The notes under the pieces are model-generated. The model had not been told where the DNA came from. It was given only the letters and a program-made list of their open reading frames with translations, and searched no databases. This document shows, in pieces, positions 1 through 8,521 of a stretch of 64,000 nucleotides of DNA. The stretch covers positions 1,240,001-1,304,000 of the forward strand of contig NZ_CP159486.1 of the NCBI RefSeq assembly GCF_041902845.1, read 5' to 3'. The DNA is from Limibacterium fermenti (GTDB taxonomy: Bacteria > Bacteroidota > Bacteroidia > Bacteroidales > Dysgonomonadaceae). The position numbers and the translations under genes were made by a program. Within the stretch, counting starts at the first letter, position 1. Every line of letters starts with the position of its first letter.

Positions 1-92
1 TTGAACAATTAAAAGTACTTGCTCTCGCTCCGCCTGATGATCTACTATACATAGGGATGTCAATAACTAAAGCAGCGGCTAATTGTCTTTGA
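1..92 (+). CDS. C-terminal tail of a gene cut by the window edge
   Basis: The frame starting at base 3 is open from the window edge to a TGA at 90-92. It encodes about 29 residues ending in KAAANCL. The residue mix looks coding-like (LALAPPDD, YIGMSITKAAA), but the piece is too short to assign a family. It probably ends just upstream of the IS110 element. It could also be a chance open frame, so confidence is low. Confidence 0.25.
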   Translation, partial: EQLKVLALAPPDDLLYIGMSITKAAANCL

Positions 93-340
93 AACATTTT
101 CGATTCTTCTCGTAATTATTTTATTCGTTTACAAAATAACCTATAAACTAATTTTGGAGAGTTGTCAATATTAAATAGTCCAATTATGGACAAATATACA
201 TAAAAGTATACACATATACACAGACCCATAAAAATTGAGTGTTCTGTTTGAGTCCGTTTGGGCCGGTTTTACACATTGATTTGAAATAAGCCACAACTTT
301 CTCTATATTTGAAGATCATTAACCACTAAAATATTCAATA

Positions 341-1549
341 ATGAAAAAAGTATGTGGCTTAGATGTGCACAAAGATAATATATTCTGTGCAATCTACAAT
401 GGAGAGAGTCATTCTCAAGTGAAAGAATATGCAACGCTGACCCCTGCAATCTATTCGATGGGTGAGTACCTGCAGTCGGAAGAGGTGGAGGAGGTGGCCC
501 TGGAAAGCACGGGTATCTACTGGATTGCCGTGTGGGACATATTCTACGAGATGGGGTTCAAGTTGACGCTTGTCAACCCGTACCTGATCAAACAGATGCC
601 GGGTCGTAAGAGCGACATCAAGGATGCCCAGTGGATAGCCAGCCTGTTGCACAAGGGCATGATGCGCGGCAGTTTCGTTCCTGCTCCCCTGATACAGGAG
701 TTGCGGGTCTATTCCCGCAAATACGGCAAGCTCAGGCAGCAGGTGACCCGTGTGCTGACGTGTATGGACGCCATCCTGGTAAAGGCAGGTATCCGGGCGA
801 GCAGTTGCCTGAGCAGTATCAGCACGAAAAGTTTCATGGGTATCGTCGAGGCGCTGATAGCCGGATGGACAGACCCGGGCTATCTTGTAAGCCTGGTGTA
901 CGGGAACAGGAAAAACAAGCAGAGCGGGAAATTAAAGGAGGCCCTTAGGGGCAATATCAGGGCGCACCACCGCCAGGAATTGTCCTGGGCGAAACAGGAG
1001 TATGACATATACCAGTTGCAGATATCGGAATGTCTGTCACAAATGGAGCGGATATGTGGCCTACATTTTGCGTTGCCGGTAAATCTTTTACAAACCATTC
1101 CGGGAATAAGCCGGATAGCGGCGATGACCATAATAGCCGAAACGGGTGGGGATATGAGTGTCTTTGAAAATAGCGGCAAGATTGTCGGATGGGCGGGATT
1201 GCGCCCGAGGAATGATGAAAGCGCCGGCAAATACAAGAGCACCGCTACCACCAAAGGCAACAAGTACCTGCGTTCGATCCTGGTACAGGTCTCCTGGGCG
1301 GCTTCCCGGTCGAAGGGTTCGTTTTTCAAGGAAAAGTTCCAACGCATGACCATGCGCAAGCCAAGGAAAAAGGCTCTGGTCGCCATAGCAAGGAAACTGC
1401 TCGTTGTCATATGGAACGTGCTCAAGCACACCAGGCAATACGATCCCCGGCTGGCCCCTGTTTACGATCCGGTGAAGATGAAAGCCCGGCTCGCATATTA
1501 CAAGAAGGAGTACGAAAAAACAGCGAACATACTGAATATTAAGCTATAA
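341..1549 (+). CDS. IS110-family DEDD transposase (bridge-RNA-guided recombinase)
   Basis: A 402-residue protein with an N-terminal RuvC-like DEDD domain and a C-terminal Transposase_20 domain. The four acidic residues can be placed: D8 in GLDVHKD, E55 in ALESTG, and D92 and D95 in KSDIKDAQW. The C-terminal part has the family pattern IPGISRIAAMTIIAETG (about 253-269), WAGLRPR, then ESAGK with S294 as the probable catalytic serine, then TKGNKYLRS. Length is normal to slightly long for the family and the frame is intact, so the element may be active. The start ATG at 341 gives the expected MKKVCGLDVHK opening. Confidence 0.93.
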   Translation: MKKVCGLDVHKDNIFCAIYNGESHSQVKEYATLTPAIYSMGEYLQSEEVEEVALESTGIYWIAVWDIFYEMGFKLTLVNPYLIKQMPGRKSDIKDAQWIASLLHKGMMRGSFVPAPLIQELRVYSRKYGKLRQQVTRVLTCMDAILVKAGIRASSCLSSISTKSFMGIVEALIAGWTDPGYLVSLVYGNRKNKQSGKLKEALRGNIRAHHRQELSWAKQEYDIYQLQISECLSQMERICGLHFALPVNLLQTIPGISRIAAMTIIAETGGDMSVFENSGKIVGWAGLRPRNDESAGKYKSTATTKGNKYLRSILVQVSWAASRSKGSFFKEKFQRMTMRKPRKKALVAIARKLLVVIWNVLKHTRQYDPRLAPVYDPVKMKARLAYYKKEYEKTANILNIKL

Positions 1550-1564
1550 GACAAGCGTAAAGGC

Positions 1565-1760
1565 CGGGTAACTTTGTGGTGGCTCAAGACCCCGTTTACA
1601 AATAGGCCAATGTCACAGTCGTCCCTGAAACGACCTCAAGAACACAGACCGGGGTTAATGCTGCTCCCAATAAGAGAAGACAAGCCCGCAGAAGAAAATC
1701 GCATATCGGAAGGCGTCACCGCGTCTTTGCCTGCAACCTTGTGGGTAGGGTGATTTATGC
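1565..1760 (+). ncRNA. Candidate structured RNA 3' of the IS110 transposase (possible bridge RNA)
   Basis: This non-coding flank folds into nested helices visible by eye. An outer stem ACCCCG (1589-1594) pairs with CGGGGT (1650-1655). It encloses a hairpin GTCGT (1618-1622) / ACGAC (1630-1634) with a 7-base loop. In IS110-family elements a non-coding end is transcribed as a bridge RNA with target- and donor-binding loops; the IS1111 subgroup carries it 3' of the transposase. That this stretch is the bridge RNA is inference. The guide loops cannot be assigned without the insertion-site halves. Confidence 0.35.
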
Positions 1761-1800
1761 CTGTATCCAAACATCTTTCTCTATTTAGCTCCATTTTTCT

Positions 1801-2081
1801 TTGAATATGGGGGGAATTTATAGAAGAAAGATACAAATTTTATTACATTCAGAATGAAATTCCGGTGTTTAAATGGGGGAGGGGAATAGCCCTTTTCCTT
1901 CATATGGCATACCCGGATAGGAATTGACTTAAGAAATATAATATTTTGAAATTGAAAGAAGTAGACAGCCGACAAACGGAATTCGGAGAAAAAGAATAGA
2001 AATTATTCCACAGGAGATCAGAGGAGTGTTGCTTTTAATATTAATTATAGGTGACGACACACCGCCTATCCACTAATTTAC
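1801..2081. other. Non-coding stretch between IS110 and a lipoprotein gene
   Basis: AT-rich sequence with no convincing reading frame on either strand. It probably holds the right end of the IS110 element and the upstream region of the lipoprotein gene. Confidence 0.4.
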
Positions 2082-2089
2082 TAATTTTG
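2082..2089 (+). promoter_or_regulatory. -7 box TAATTTTG of the lipoprotein gene
   Basis: Matches the Bacteroidota -7 consensus TAnnTTTG, 46 bases upstream of the ATG at 2136. No clear TTTG is seen at the -33 spacing. Confidence 0.45.
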
Positions 2090-2135
2090 TGACGTAAGAT
2101 TAACAGAACAACAAACTATTAAAAATTGAGTTGAA

Positions 2136-2801
2136 ATGAAAAAACTATTTTTACAACTTCTACCCTTAATGGGAATCATTGTCTTATTCTCTTGTAAAGG
2201 GAATTCAAAATCAAATCAAACGACCGAATCGCAAGCTCTGGTACAGGAGCTTGATGCTAAGGACGAAATCACAAAATGGAAACAAGAATTGCTCGATGCC
2301 AAACAGATCGGACAGCCTTGCACGGGAGATCTCGCAAGCTGGAGCAATCAGAATCCGAATCAGGAAAACGGCTTGCCTGCCGATGAAAATGCTTACGGAT
2401 CGCAAAAGGCTGATGTCAATGGCGATGGCAAACAAGACCTTTTAATTTATTTTATGAGTGAAAATTGCAGCGGCCATAATGGAGGAACTCCAACTTATGC
2501 CCGATTGGTTTATTCTGACGGAGACTCATATAAAATAAATGACGCATTGACGACTGAAGTAAAAAATGCAATTTTAGCCGAATACAACAAGTTGAAAGAA
2601 TCCGACAAGACATTCAAATCGGTTTCGAACAATTTTCTGGACGAAACAACCACCATTACCGGATATGAAAACGGTGTGAAAGGCGCTTACAGTCTTTATG
2701 CCGAAGATGATGCCCATTGCTGCCCGTCCTATTCCGGAACGTATGTCTATGACGTGAACTCAAAAAGTATAACGATCGACAACAAAGTAAACGGAAAATA
2801 A
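2136..2801 (+). CDS. Putative lipoprotein with a calcium-binding-like DxNxDGxxD motif
   Basis: A 221-residue protein. The N-terminus MKKLFLQLLPLMGIIVLFSC is a type II signal peptide with the cysteine near position 20, so it is probably a surface or periplasmic lipoprotein. The middle holds KADVNGDGKQDLLIY, which matches FG-GAP/dockerin-type calcium-loop spacing. Around it are SENCSGHNGGTPTYA and, near the C-terminus, AHCCPSYSGTYVYDV, giving three cysteines that may pair or bind metal. The molecular function is not recognised. It is monocistronic, with its own -7 box and a strong terminator directly after it. Confidence 0.75.
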   Translation: MKKLFLQLLPLMGIIVLFSCKGNSKSNQTTESQALVQELDAKDEITKWKQELLDAKQIGQPCTGDLASWSNQNPNQENGLPADENAYGSQKADVNGDGKQDLLIYFMSENCSGHNGGTPTYARLVYSDGDSYKINDALTTEVKNAILAEYNKLKESDKTFKSVSNNFLDETTTITGYENGVKGAYSLYAEDDAHCCPSYSGTYVYDVNSKSITIDNKVNGK

Positions 2802-2825
2802 AAGATTCTCGATATTCAAAAAATG

Positions 2826-2863
2826 AAGCCGCCATTTTCTATAAAAGGCGGCTTTGTTTTTTT
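2826..2863 (+). terminator. Intrinsic terminator, usable from both sides
   Basis: Stem AAGCCGCC (2826-2833) pairs with GGCGGCTT (2847-2854) and is followed by a T-rich tail. On the minus strand the stem is followed by TTCATTTTTT, so it could also end transcription arriving from the right. Confidence 0.85.
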
Positions 2864-2872
2864 GTATCTTCA

Positions 2873-3049
2873 AGAAAGGCCTTGATTTTTCAAACCCGAA
2901 ATCAACGCTTCGGGGATTGTGGGTTCCAACAGACGTTTCAACTGATCCCGAACAGTGCCAAAATTATGACGGATCGGATAGGTTTTGTCGTTTCCACATT
3001 CTTTTAATATCCATTGATTGGGCGAAAACGGCGAAACGCAAGCGACGGG
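2873..3049 (-). pseudogene. 3' remnant of an unidentified minus-strand gene
   Basis: The minus frame between a TGA at 3050-3052 and the stop at 2870-2872 is open for 59 codons. It reads like real protein (SPFSPNQWILKEC, RHNFGTVRDQLKRLLEP, ALISGLKNQGLS). It has no ATG, and it ends right at the bidirectional terminator, as a gene's 3' end would. I read it as the tail of a gene whose 5' part was lost or replaced. The family is not recognised. Confidence 0.35.
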
Positions 3050-3093
3050 TCAAGGAGGAGGCTGTTGCCGGCGCAAGCGTTGCTCAATCGAAA

Positions 3094-4278
3094 TCAATTT
3101 TTTATCTTAGCAAAAAGTACCACGAATCCGACTACGCAGCACAAGAAAAATTCAATTCCAATAGTGAGAATCGTTCCGTCCATCATAAGACTGGAAATAA
3201 GCGTACAGACAAAAGCGGTTGCAATTTGGATTGCCCCGAACAACGATGATGCCGTACCGCTACTGCCGGAGAATGGAGTTATTGCTAAATCTGTTGTGGT
3301 CGGGAATAAAATACCGATAGAAAAGACGATCGTAAAAAGATAAATAAAAAATACACTCAAAATTAGGCTCTTGGAAATATCCATAGATATTATTATTAGC
3401 ATTACCACGCTGGCAAGAGTCATGATAAAGAGGGTGTATTTTACTATTTTTTTTGGGACAATATATTTCTGCAAGAAGCTTATTATGGATGAACCAATCA
3501 TCAACCCAACCGCATTTATAGCGAAGATCAAACTGAACATATCTTTGGAAAGACCCGCTATTTCCAATATTAAAAAAGGTCCGGTGGAGGTATAAATCAT
3601 TAAAATCCCATTTGCGATACCTGCAACCAATGAATAAATAAAGAATTTCCGTACTTTCAGGATATTTAAATAGCCTTTTAGGACGTTAGTCTCTGACTTT
3701 ACAGGATTTTTATTTGTTTCAGGCAAGAAAAATAACGTAAGTACAAAGAACAATGCCCCAAAGATAGCCAATATTCCAAATAAGCCTCTCCAACTCAGGA
3801 ATTTTAAAATAATATTGCCCAATGATGGAGCTATAATGGGAGCAATCCCCATTATCATCGCTAATATGCTAAACATCTTTAAGGTCTGATCTTTCTTAAA
3901 ATAATCGGTTATAATGGAACGGGAAATTACCACTCCTCCACATCCTCCGATAGCCTGGATAAAGCGTACGCCCCATAATTGTTCTATTGTCTTAACATGA
4001 GCGCACGCCAGGGAAGCAAGGATAAAAATAAGAAGAGAGAGGAAGATCGGCTTTTTTCTTCCAAACCTGTCGGCCAAAGGTCCCCAAAATAATTGACCAA
4101 GCGCAAACCCTCCCAGAAATGTTGACAGTGATATCTGGACGGAGGCAACAGAAACATTAAAGGTTTCCGAAATAGCTATAAAACCAGGTAAATACAAATC
4201 GGTACTCAGCGGTTCCAAAGCTGTAAGAAAAGATAAAATAATGATTATGCCCCATTGTGATAAACCTAAACCTTTCAT
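3094..4278 (-). CDS. MFS multidrug exporter, Bcr/CflA type
   Basis: A 12-helix major facilitator protein of about 394 residues. The motif GQLFWGPLADRFGRKKP between helices 2 and 3 is the MFS motif A typical of the Bcr/CflA drug-resistance branch. TDLYLPGF in helix 1 is also typical of that branch. Likely role: proton-driven export of small toxic compounds across the inner membrane. The frame extends upstream to 4308, but a -7 box lies at 4291-4298, inside that extension. The ATG at 4278 (MKGLGLSQWG) is therefore the probable start. The AraC gene just upstream on the same strand is its likely regulator. Confidence 0.88.
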   Translation of the reverse strand: MKGLGLSQWGIIIILSFLTALEPLSTDLYLPGFIAISETFNVSVASVQISLSTFLGGFALGQLFWGPLADRFGRKKPIFLSLLIFILASLACAHVKTIEQLWGVRFIQAIGGCGGVVISRSIITDYFKKDQTLKMFSILAMIMGIAPIIAPSLGNIILKFLSWRGLFGILAIFGALFFVLTLFFLPETNKNPVKSETNVLKGYLNILKVRKFFIYSLVAGIANGILMIYTSTGPFLILEIAGLSKDMFSLIFAINAVGLMIGSSIISFLQKYIVPKKIVKYTLFIMTLASVVMLIIISMDISKSLILSVFFIYLFTIVFSIGILFPTTTDLAITPFSGSSGTASSLFGAIQIATAFVCTLISSLMMDGTILTIGIEFFLCCVVGFVVLFAKIKN

Positions 4279-4290
4279 TTTTTTTTCGCG

Positions 4291-4298
4291 CAAAGGTA
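4291..4298 (-). promoter_or_regulatory. -7 box TACCTTTG of the MFS gene
   Basis: Perfect TAnnTTTG on the minus strand, 12 bases from the ATG at 4278. It decides the start: the longer frame from 4308 would begin upstream of this promoter. The predicted 5' leader is under about 10 bases. Confidence 0.6.
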
Positions 4299-4337
4299 GA
4301 GCGTTCAACAGGCATAGCGCTTATACTTTTCGTCCGA

Positions 4338-5186
4338 TTAGTTGGATAAAAAAACAGAGAGGCCTTCTATAAATTCTTTTGGAGACATGGATGTTTGTTG
4401 TTTAAAAAAACGGGTAAAATACGACGGTTCACTAAATCCTAAATCAAATGATATTTCTTTCAGATTCTTTTTTCCTCGAATAATCTCTTCTTTTATTTCC
4501 AAAATAAGACGTTTTTCCAGGAACTGCTTAGAAGTCAGTCCTGTTATCGTTTTTACCAGTTCGTTTAGCTTTTTTGGCGTTACCGACAATTCTTGCGCAT
4601 AAAAATTCACTTCACGCTTATTAATAAAGTATTTATCGCTTAATTGGATGAAATGAGCAAAGAGAAGATCATTTTTATTTCGGGCAAGAGTATCTTCCTT
4701 TAAAAAGGAGGAGAGATGAAATAAAAACGATTGCAGATAACTTTCCATTAATACGACTCTATTTAATCCTTTATATTCCTGTAAAATCAGAATTATCAAA
4801 AATTCCAATATCCTCTTTTCCTGATTGTTCAGAGATATAAATACATTTGAGAAATATCCATTCAGGTAATCGGAATTTATGTTTTGATTTATACTGAAAA
4901 AGATATCGTTATGTATGGCAAATAGAAATCCCTTCTTGCCATGAATATCCATTTTAGTCATCTGTCCGGGAAATATTACAACAATCCGGTCCTCTTTTAT
5001 CGTAAATTCATTAAAATCTATAAAGAAAGAGTTGTTTCCACTACTTTCCGTAAACCATATTACTTGATGAAAATCATATCGTTTGTGGTTTTGAAAGAGT
5101 GATTCATTCATATCTTCCAATTTGAATAGTTCGATTGTGAATTTATCCAAATTATGATTCTCAAAAATTTCTTTATCGGGCTTCAT
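4338..5186 (-). CDS. AraC-family transcriptional regulator
   Basis: About 282 residues. The N-terminal half is a cupin-like effector domain (RYDFHQVIWFTE, ending around KMDIHGKKGFLFAIH). The C-terminal third is the double helix-turn-helix: LSVTPKKLNELVKTITG for the first motif and LKEISFDLGFSEPSYFTRFFKQQTSMSPKEF for the second. It lies 59 bp upstream of, and co-directional with, the MFS exporter, which it probably controls. The start is a choice between 5201 and 5186. I prefer 5186 because the -7 box at 5212-5219 leaves almost no leader for 5201. A close relative lies at 8522-9355. Confidence 0.88.
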   Translation of the reverse strand: MKPDKEIFENHNLDKFTIELFKLEDMNESLFQNHKRYDFHQVIWFTESSGNNSFFIDFNEFTIKEDRIVVIFPGQMTKMDIHGKKGFLFAIHNDIFFSINQNINSDYLNGYFSNVFISLNNQEKRILEFLIILILQEYKGLNRVVLMESYLQSFLFHLSSFLKEDTLARNKNDLLFAHFIQLSDKYFINKREVNFYAQELSVTPKKLNELVKTITGLTSKQFLEKRLILEIKEEIIRGKKNLKEISFDLGFSEPSYFTRFFKQQTSMSPKEFIEGLSVFLSN

Positions 5187-5211
5187 ATTTACACCTATCA
5201 TAAACGGGGGG

Positions 5212-5219
5212 CAAAAATA
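5212..5219 (-). promoter_or_regulatory. -7 box TATTTTTG of the araC-like gene
   Basis: Minus-strand TAnnTTTG match 25 bases upstream of the chosen ATG at 5186. Confidence 0.5.
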
Positions 5220-5650
5220 CGAAAGATTGACCAGTTCTATGGATAGAAAAAAGAGTTTATCTGTAATAAATGCAAAAGCCGTCCGCTACGGATAGCTTTT
5301 CAGAACACAATTTTTGATGTTTACGGGCACTATTTCAAAAGCTTATACCTATTTGTCTAAAACATGCCAGATAAAGTCTATTTTGTATAAGCTATGCGGG
5401 TTTATAAGTCCGTAAATTTGTATTCGCTATAATAATAGGTCTATTTTTATGAAGAAGTATTTTTGTATTTATAAAACAAGCGTGTTTTTTCTCTTTATAT
5501 CGTAATCGGTATGTGCACTTTATGTCAATTATACATTTGATGTGCTGTAATTATTTTGTTTTTAAATAGATACATTATAAAAGTCTTTCCCGACTTATAT
5601 TAAAAGAATCATAGTTTTTATTTCAATAAATATCTATTACAGAGTCAGCT
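5220..5650. other. AT-rich intergenic region with an interrupted palindrome
   Basis: No reading frame is supported. An imperfect palindrome at 5274-5300 has arms AAAAGC and GCTTTT plus TCCG/CGGA around a CTA loop. It ends in TTTT, so it could be a weak terminator or an operator between the divergent genes at 5186 and 5651. The rest is AT-rich and probably holds the promoter of the 5651 gene. Confidence 0.4.
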
Positions 5651-5935
5651 ATGAATTTGGAATATTTACACATATTAAAAAATCTGACCGAAGCTCAGGT
5701 ATGGAAGCTTTCCGAAGAAGATGTTTTTAATATTATTGAATTATTCAGAACCGGAATTGTTTCCAAGGTGGAACAATCGAGATATTCAAAAATTCTTGAG
5801 AACGTATTTGAGGTCCGGACAATTAGTTTCAGACAAGAACTTACAGAGACACATCTGCGAAAATTGGGTTTTGTTTTTTTCAACGCTACGAGCAATGATA
5901 GTTTGTTGATAGGGATACATAAACGTAAAAAATAA
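5651..5935 (+). CDS. Small uncharacterised protein upstream of a cytidylate-kinase-like gene
   Basis: A 94-residue protein with no signal peptide or membrane segment. The N-terminal half is helical and acidic (NLTEAQVWKLSEEDVFNIIELF). The C-terminus is basic (GIHKRKK). Its stop lies one base before the next ATG at 5937, so the two genes are almost certainly co-transcribed and probably translationally coupled. The family is not recognised. Confidence 0.6.
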   Translation: MNLEYLHILKNLTEAQVWKLSEEDVFNIIELFRTGIVSKVEQSRYSKILENVFEVRTISFRQELTETHLRKLGFVFFNATSNDSLLIGIHKRKK

Positions 5936-5936
5936 T

Positions 5937-6560
5937 ATGATTATTACCATCAGCCGCGAGTTTGGCAGCGGAGGACGTGAACTTGGCAAACGTTTGGCTG
6001 AGATACTCGGAATTGCCTATTATGATCAGGAGATTATCGCCGGGATCGCCCAAAGAAGCGGCCTGGCGGAAGAATATGTGAACAGCATCATAGAAAAGCG
6101 TCCTGTTACCTACTATCCGATTACTATCGGCCAAACACTTACGGCTGCTTTCACTCCTCAACTTGACTTCAGTTTGAAGGCCTATATTGAACAAAGTAAT
6201 ATTATTAAAGAACTGGCGTCAAAAAGCGATTGTGTGATCATTGGCCGCGGAGCCGACTATATTCTCCGGGAATATAATTCATTCAACATATTTGTGTATG
6301 CAGACATGGATTCCCGACTGCAACGCTGCCGTCAAAGAGCGCCGGAGAACGAACAGTTATCCGATGCCAGAATGAAAGCCCGCATTAAAGCCATCGATAA
6401 TGATAGAGGCCGATACTACCAATTCTTCACAAACCGGAAATGGGGAGAAAAAGAGAATTATACCCTTTGCATAAATACCTCGAAGACTGTAATTAAAGAT
6501 ATTGCCATTCCGGTATCGGGGCTGCTCAAATCGATGTCGCATACGCTAAGCGGTAAGTGA
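5937..6560 (+). CDS. Cytidylate kinase-like family protein
   Basis: A 207-residue P-loop protein of the Cytidylate_kin2 type. The N-terminal MIITISREFGSGGRELGKRLAEIL carries the GSGGRELG variant of the nucleotide-binding loop typical of this family. YDQEIIAGIAQRSGL and CVIIGRGADYILRE are further family landmarks. Members are often fused to or next to transporter genes in Firmicutes and Bacteroidota; the true substrate is not established. Here the stop overlaps the possible GTG start of the MATE gene at 6557, which suggests an operon. Confidence 0.85.
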   Translation: MIITISREFGSGGRELGKRLAEILGIAYYDQEIIAGIAQRSGLAEEYVNSIIEKRPVTYYPITIGQTLTAAFTPQLDFSLKAYIEQSNIIKELASKSDCVIIGRGADYILREYNSFNIFVYADMDSRLQRCRQRAPENEQLSDARMKARIKAIDNDRGRYYQFFTNRKWGEKENYTLCINTSKTVIKDIAIPVSGLLKSMSHTLSGK

Positions 6561-6583
6561 GTTATAGAGAGCGTGTGAGGATT

Positions 6584-7930
6584 ATGGACTATAAAGTTTT
6601 ATACGAAAAAACCTCGATGGCTAAATTATTTACCATCGTCGCGGTTCCTGGCGTTATCAGTATGCTGGTATCGGCGCTCTATCAAATCATTGATGGAGCC
6701 ATCGTCGGGAAAGTTTTGGGATCCGCTGCCTTTGCTGCGGTGAATCTTGTTATGCCGCTTGTCATTATCAACTTTTCAATCGCCGATCTGGTCGGTGTTG
6801 GGTCATCGGTGCCGATCGCCATTAAGTTGGGAGAGAAAGATGAAAAAACAGCCAGCGAGATTTTTTCGAGCGCCTGCCTGCTCATCGTGGGATTGGGGAC
6901 TATTCTCGGCGGAGTCTTGTTTTTTTCCGCTGAACATTTAGTGCGTCTTATGGGCGCTGACGAAGAAATCGTGGCCATGTCTGCACAGTATTTGCGCATT
7001 TACTCCGTTTGTTCTCCGGTTACAACCATTATGTTTGCGGTAGACAATTACCTGCGCATCTGTGGCAGAGTAAAGTATAGCATGTTTCTTAATATACTGC
7101 TGTCGTTCGTCAGCGCCGGATTGGAAATCGTGTTTCTATTGGTTTTCAAGATGGGCATCGAAGGCGCATCCCTTTCAACCTGCATCGGGTTGCTCCTTTG
7201 CGTTGTTCTTGCATTTAAGCCATTCCTGCGAGGTAAAATGCAGCTTCGATTTGTAAAGCCCCGGTTTGACCGTACAATACTGATGAGCATTTTTGCAAAT
7301 GGTGCCCCTACTTTTCTCAATAATATTGCCGGACGGGTTACTTCGATTATCATTAATGTGTTCTTGTTGCGCTTAGGTGGAGCCACCGCCATATCGGCTT
7401 ATGGTGTGCTGATGTATACGGATAGTTTGGTGCTGCCGATCCTTTATGGGCTTTGTGATTCTTTGCAGCCGGCGATCGGATACAATTACGGAGCTCAAAA
7501 TTACAGTCGTATCTGGCAGATAGAGCGCAGATGCTTTGCTATTTGCGGCGTTTTATCGATAGTGATGACAGCCATTATACTTTTACTAAGAGAGCCTATC
7601 GTCGGTATTTTTGTGAAATCGGATGACACTGCGCTGATTGCCCTGTCGGTGCACGCATTGTCATTGTTTGTCTTCGCCTATCTGACGCGTTGGATATCTT
7701 TGGCTACGCAAAGCTATCTGTCGGCAATAGGAATGGCCGGTTATGCAACGATTATATCCCTTAGCATAGCGTTGGTTTTTCCTCTCATCGTTCTTTTTTC
7801 TCTCCGTTCCCTCGGACTGGACGGACTTTGGCTCAATTTACCGGTTGCGTCTCTGATGGCGGCAATTTTGGCGGCGATTCTTTTGCTTGTTCATTCCAAA
7901 CAGTGGCGGCGGCTGAAAGAGAATATATAG
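6584..7930 (+). CDS. MATE-family multidrug efflux transporter (MepA-like)
   Basis: About 448 residues with 12 predicted transmembrane helices in two homologous halves. The first half begins around VPGVISMLVSALYQIIDGAIVGKVLGSAAFAAVNLVMPL. The second has FLNNIAGRVTSIIINVFLLRLGG and LQPAIGYNYGAQNY, a strong MATE signature. Function: ion-coupled export of cationic drugs or metabolites. A GTG at 6557 would give nine more residues and overlap the previous stop. The ATG at 6584, preceded by GAGG, gives the usual family length and is preferred. It is the third gene of the 5651-7930 operon. Confidence 0.9.
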   Translation: MDYKVLYEKTSMAKLFTIVAVPGVISMLVSALYQIIDGAIVGKVLGSAAFAAVNLVMPLVIINFSIADLVGVGSSVPIAIKLGEKDEKTASEIFSSACLLIVGLGTILGGVLFFSAEHLVRLMGADEEIVAMSAQYLRIYSVCSPVTTIMFAVDNYLRICGRVKYSMFLNILLSFVSAGLEIVFLLVFKMGIEGASLSTCIGLLLCVVLAFKPFLRGKMQLRFVKPRFDRTILMSIFANGAPTFLNNIAGRVTSIIINVFLLRLGGATAISAYGVLMYTDSLVLPILYGLCDSLQPAIGYNYGAQNYSRIWQIERRCFAICGVLSIVMTAIILLLREPIVGIFVKSDDTALIALSVHALSLFVFAYLTRWISLATQSYLSAIGMAGYATIISLSIALVFPLIVLFSLRSLGLDGLWLNLPVASLMAAILAAILLLVHSKQWRRLKENI

Positions 7931-7974
7931 AAAGATTATGGATGCATTTTATTTAGAATCCGAAATAAAATCAC

Positions 7975-7982
7975 TAATTTTG
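7975..7982 (+). promoter_or_regulatory. -7 box TAATTTTG upstream of the ABM gene
   Basis: TAnnTTTG match 141 bases upstream of the ATG at 8124. It would give a leader of about 135 bases. Confidence 0.4.
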
Positions 7983-8123
7983 TATCGAGTCGTTTTGAGG
8001 AAATACAGTGTAAAATGCAGAAATAGGTGCGGTTGCCAATTCTTTGCTTCTATCGCTGAAAAAATCCTCTTACAGCATTTTATTCAAAAGGTTATTCCTG
8101 AAAGATGATTTTAAAATAAAAAT

Positions 8124-8456
8124 ATGTATATAGTATATCGTGATATTAAAGCGGAAAAAGATGTTTCAAATCTTGTTATCGACATGTTTTCGGAACCATC
8201 TTTAATGGAAAGTGCAAACGGGTTTATTCGTACAGAAATATTGTTAGATAAATCGGATAGATATTTTGACAAAATAAAGGTGGTCAGTTATTGGGAAAAT
8301 AAGGAGTCTTTAAAAAAATGGCAGACGAGTAAGGCGCATTTGGAAATGCATAAGTCTTTTAGAAACACAAAGTATAGCTCATTGGATTTTACGTCGATTG
8401 AGCAAACGTTTGAAGAGTACGAACTTTTTAAAGTGATCAATTATATACATCCCTAA
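8124..8456 (+). CDS. Antibiotic biosynthesis monooxygenase (ABM) domain protein
   Basis: A 110-residue ferredoxin-like-fold protein. The strand-helix pattern MYIVYRDIKAEKD, then GFIRTEILLDKSD, KIKVVSYWENKESLKKWQTSKAHLEMHKSF is the classic ABM/heme-degrading monooxygenase pattern with the W..SKAH signature. The family includes cofactor-free oxygenases and quinol monooxygenases; the substrate here is unknown. It is convergent with an AraC gene 65 bp downstream. Confidence 0.75.
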   Translation: MYIVYRDIKAEKDVSNLVIDMFSEPSLMESANGFIRTEILLDKSDRYFDKIKVVSYWENKESLKKWQTSKAHLEMHKSFRNTKYSSLDFTSIEQTFEEYELFKVINYIHP

Positions 8457-8521
8457 TTCGCAAAAAGACGGATTGATTTTTATCCGGGAATGTCAGGATG
8501 CAATTTGTAGTCTCATAGGGA

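Larger units (their letters stand above)
150..1800 (+). mobile_element. IS110-family insertion sequence (approximate limits)
   Basis: The element is recognised from its DEDD transposase at 341-1549. IS110 elements usually lack clear terminal inverted repeats and target duplications, so the ends cannot be read from one copy and the limits are estimates. Both flanks of the transposase are non-coding. The 5' flank has a small perfect hairpin at 178-191 (GTCCA-ATTA-TGGAC). The 3' flank carries a larger nested structure. IS110-family elements encode a bridge RNA in one non-coding end, and either flank could hold it here. Confidence 0.6.

Noticed and set aside
2854..3343. Two plus-strand frames overlapping the MFS 3' end
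   Set aside because: They are shadows of the MFS gene and of its downstream region with no protein-like features.
3094..4308. Longer MFS start at 4308
   Set aside because: A perfect -7 box (4291-4298) lies inside the extension, so transcription would begin downstream of that ATG.
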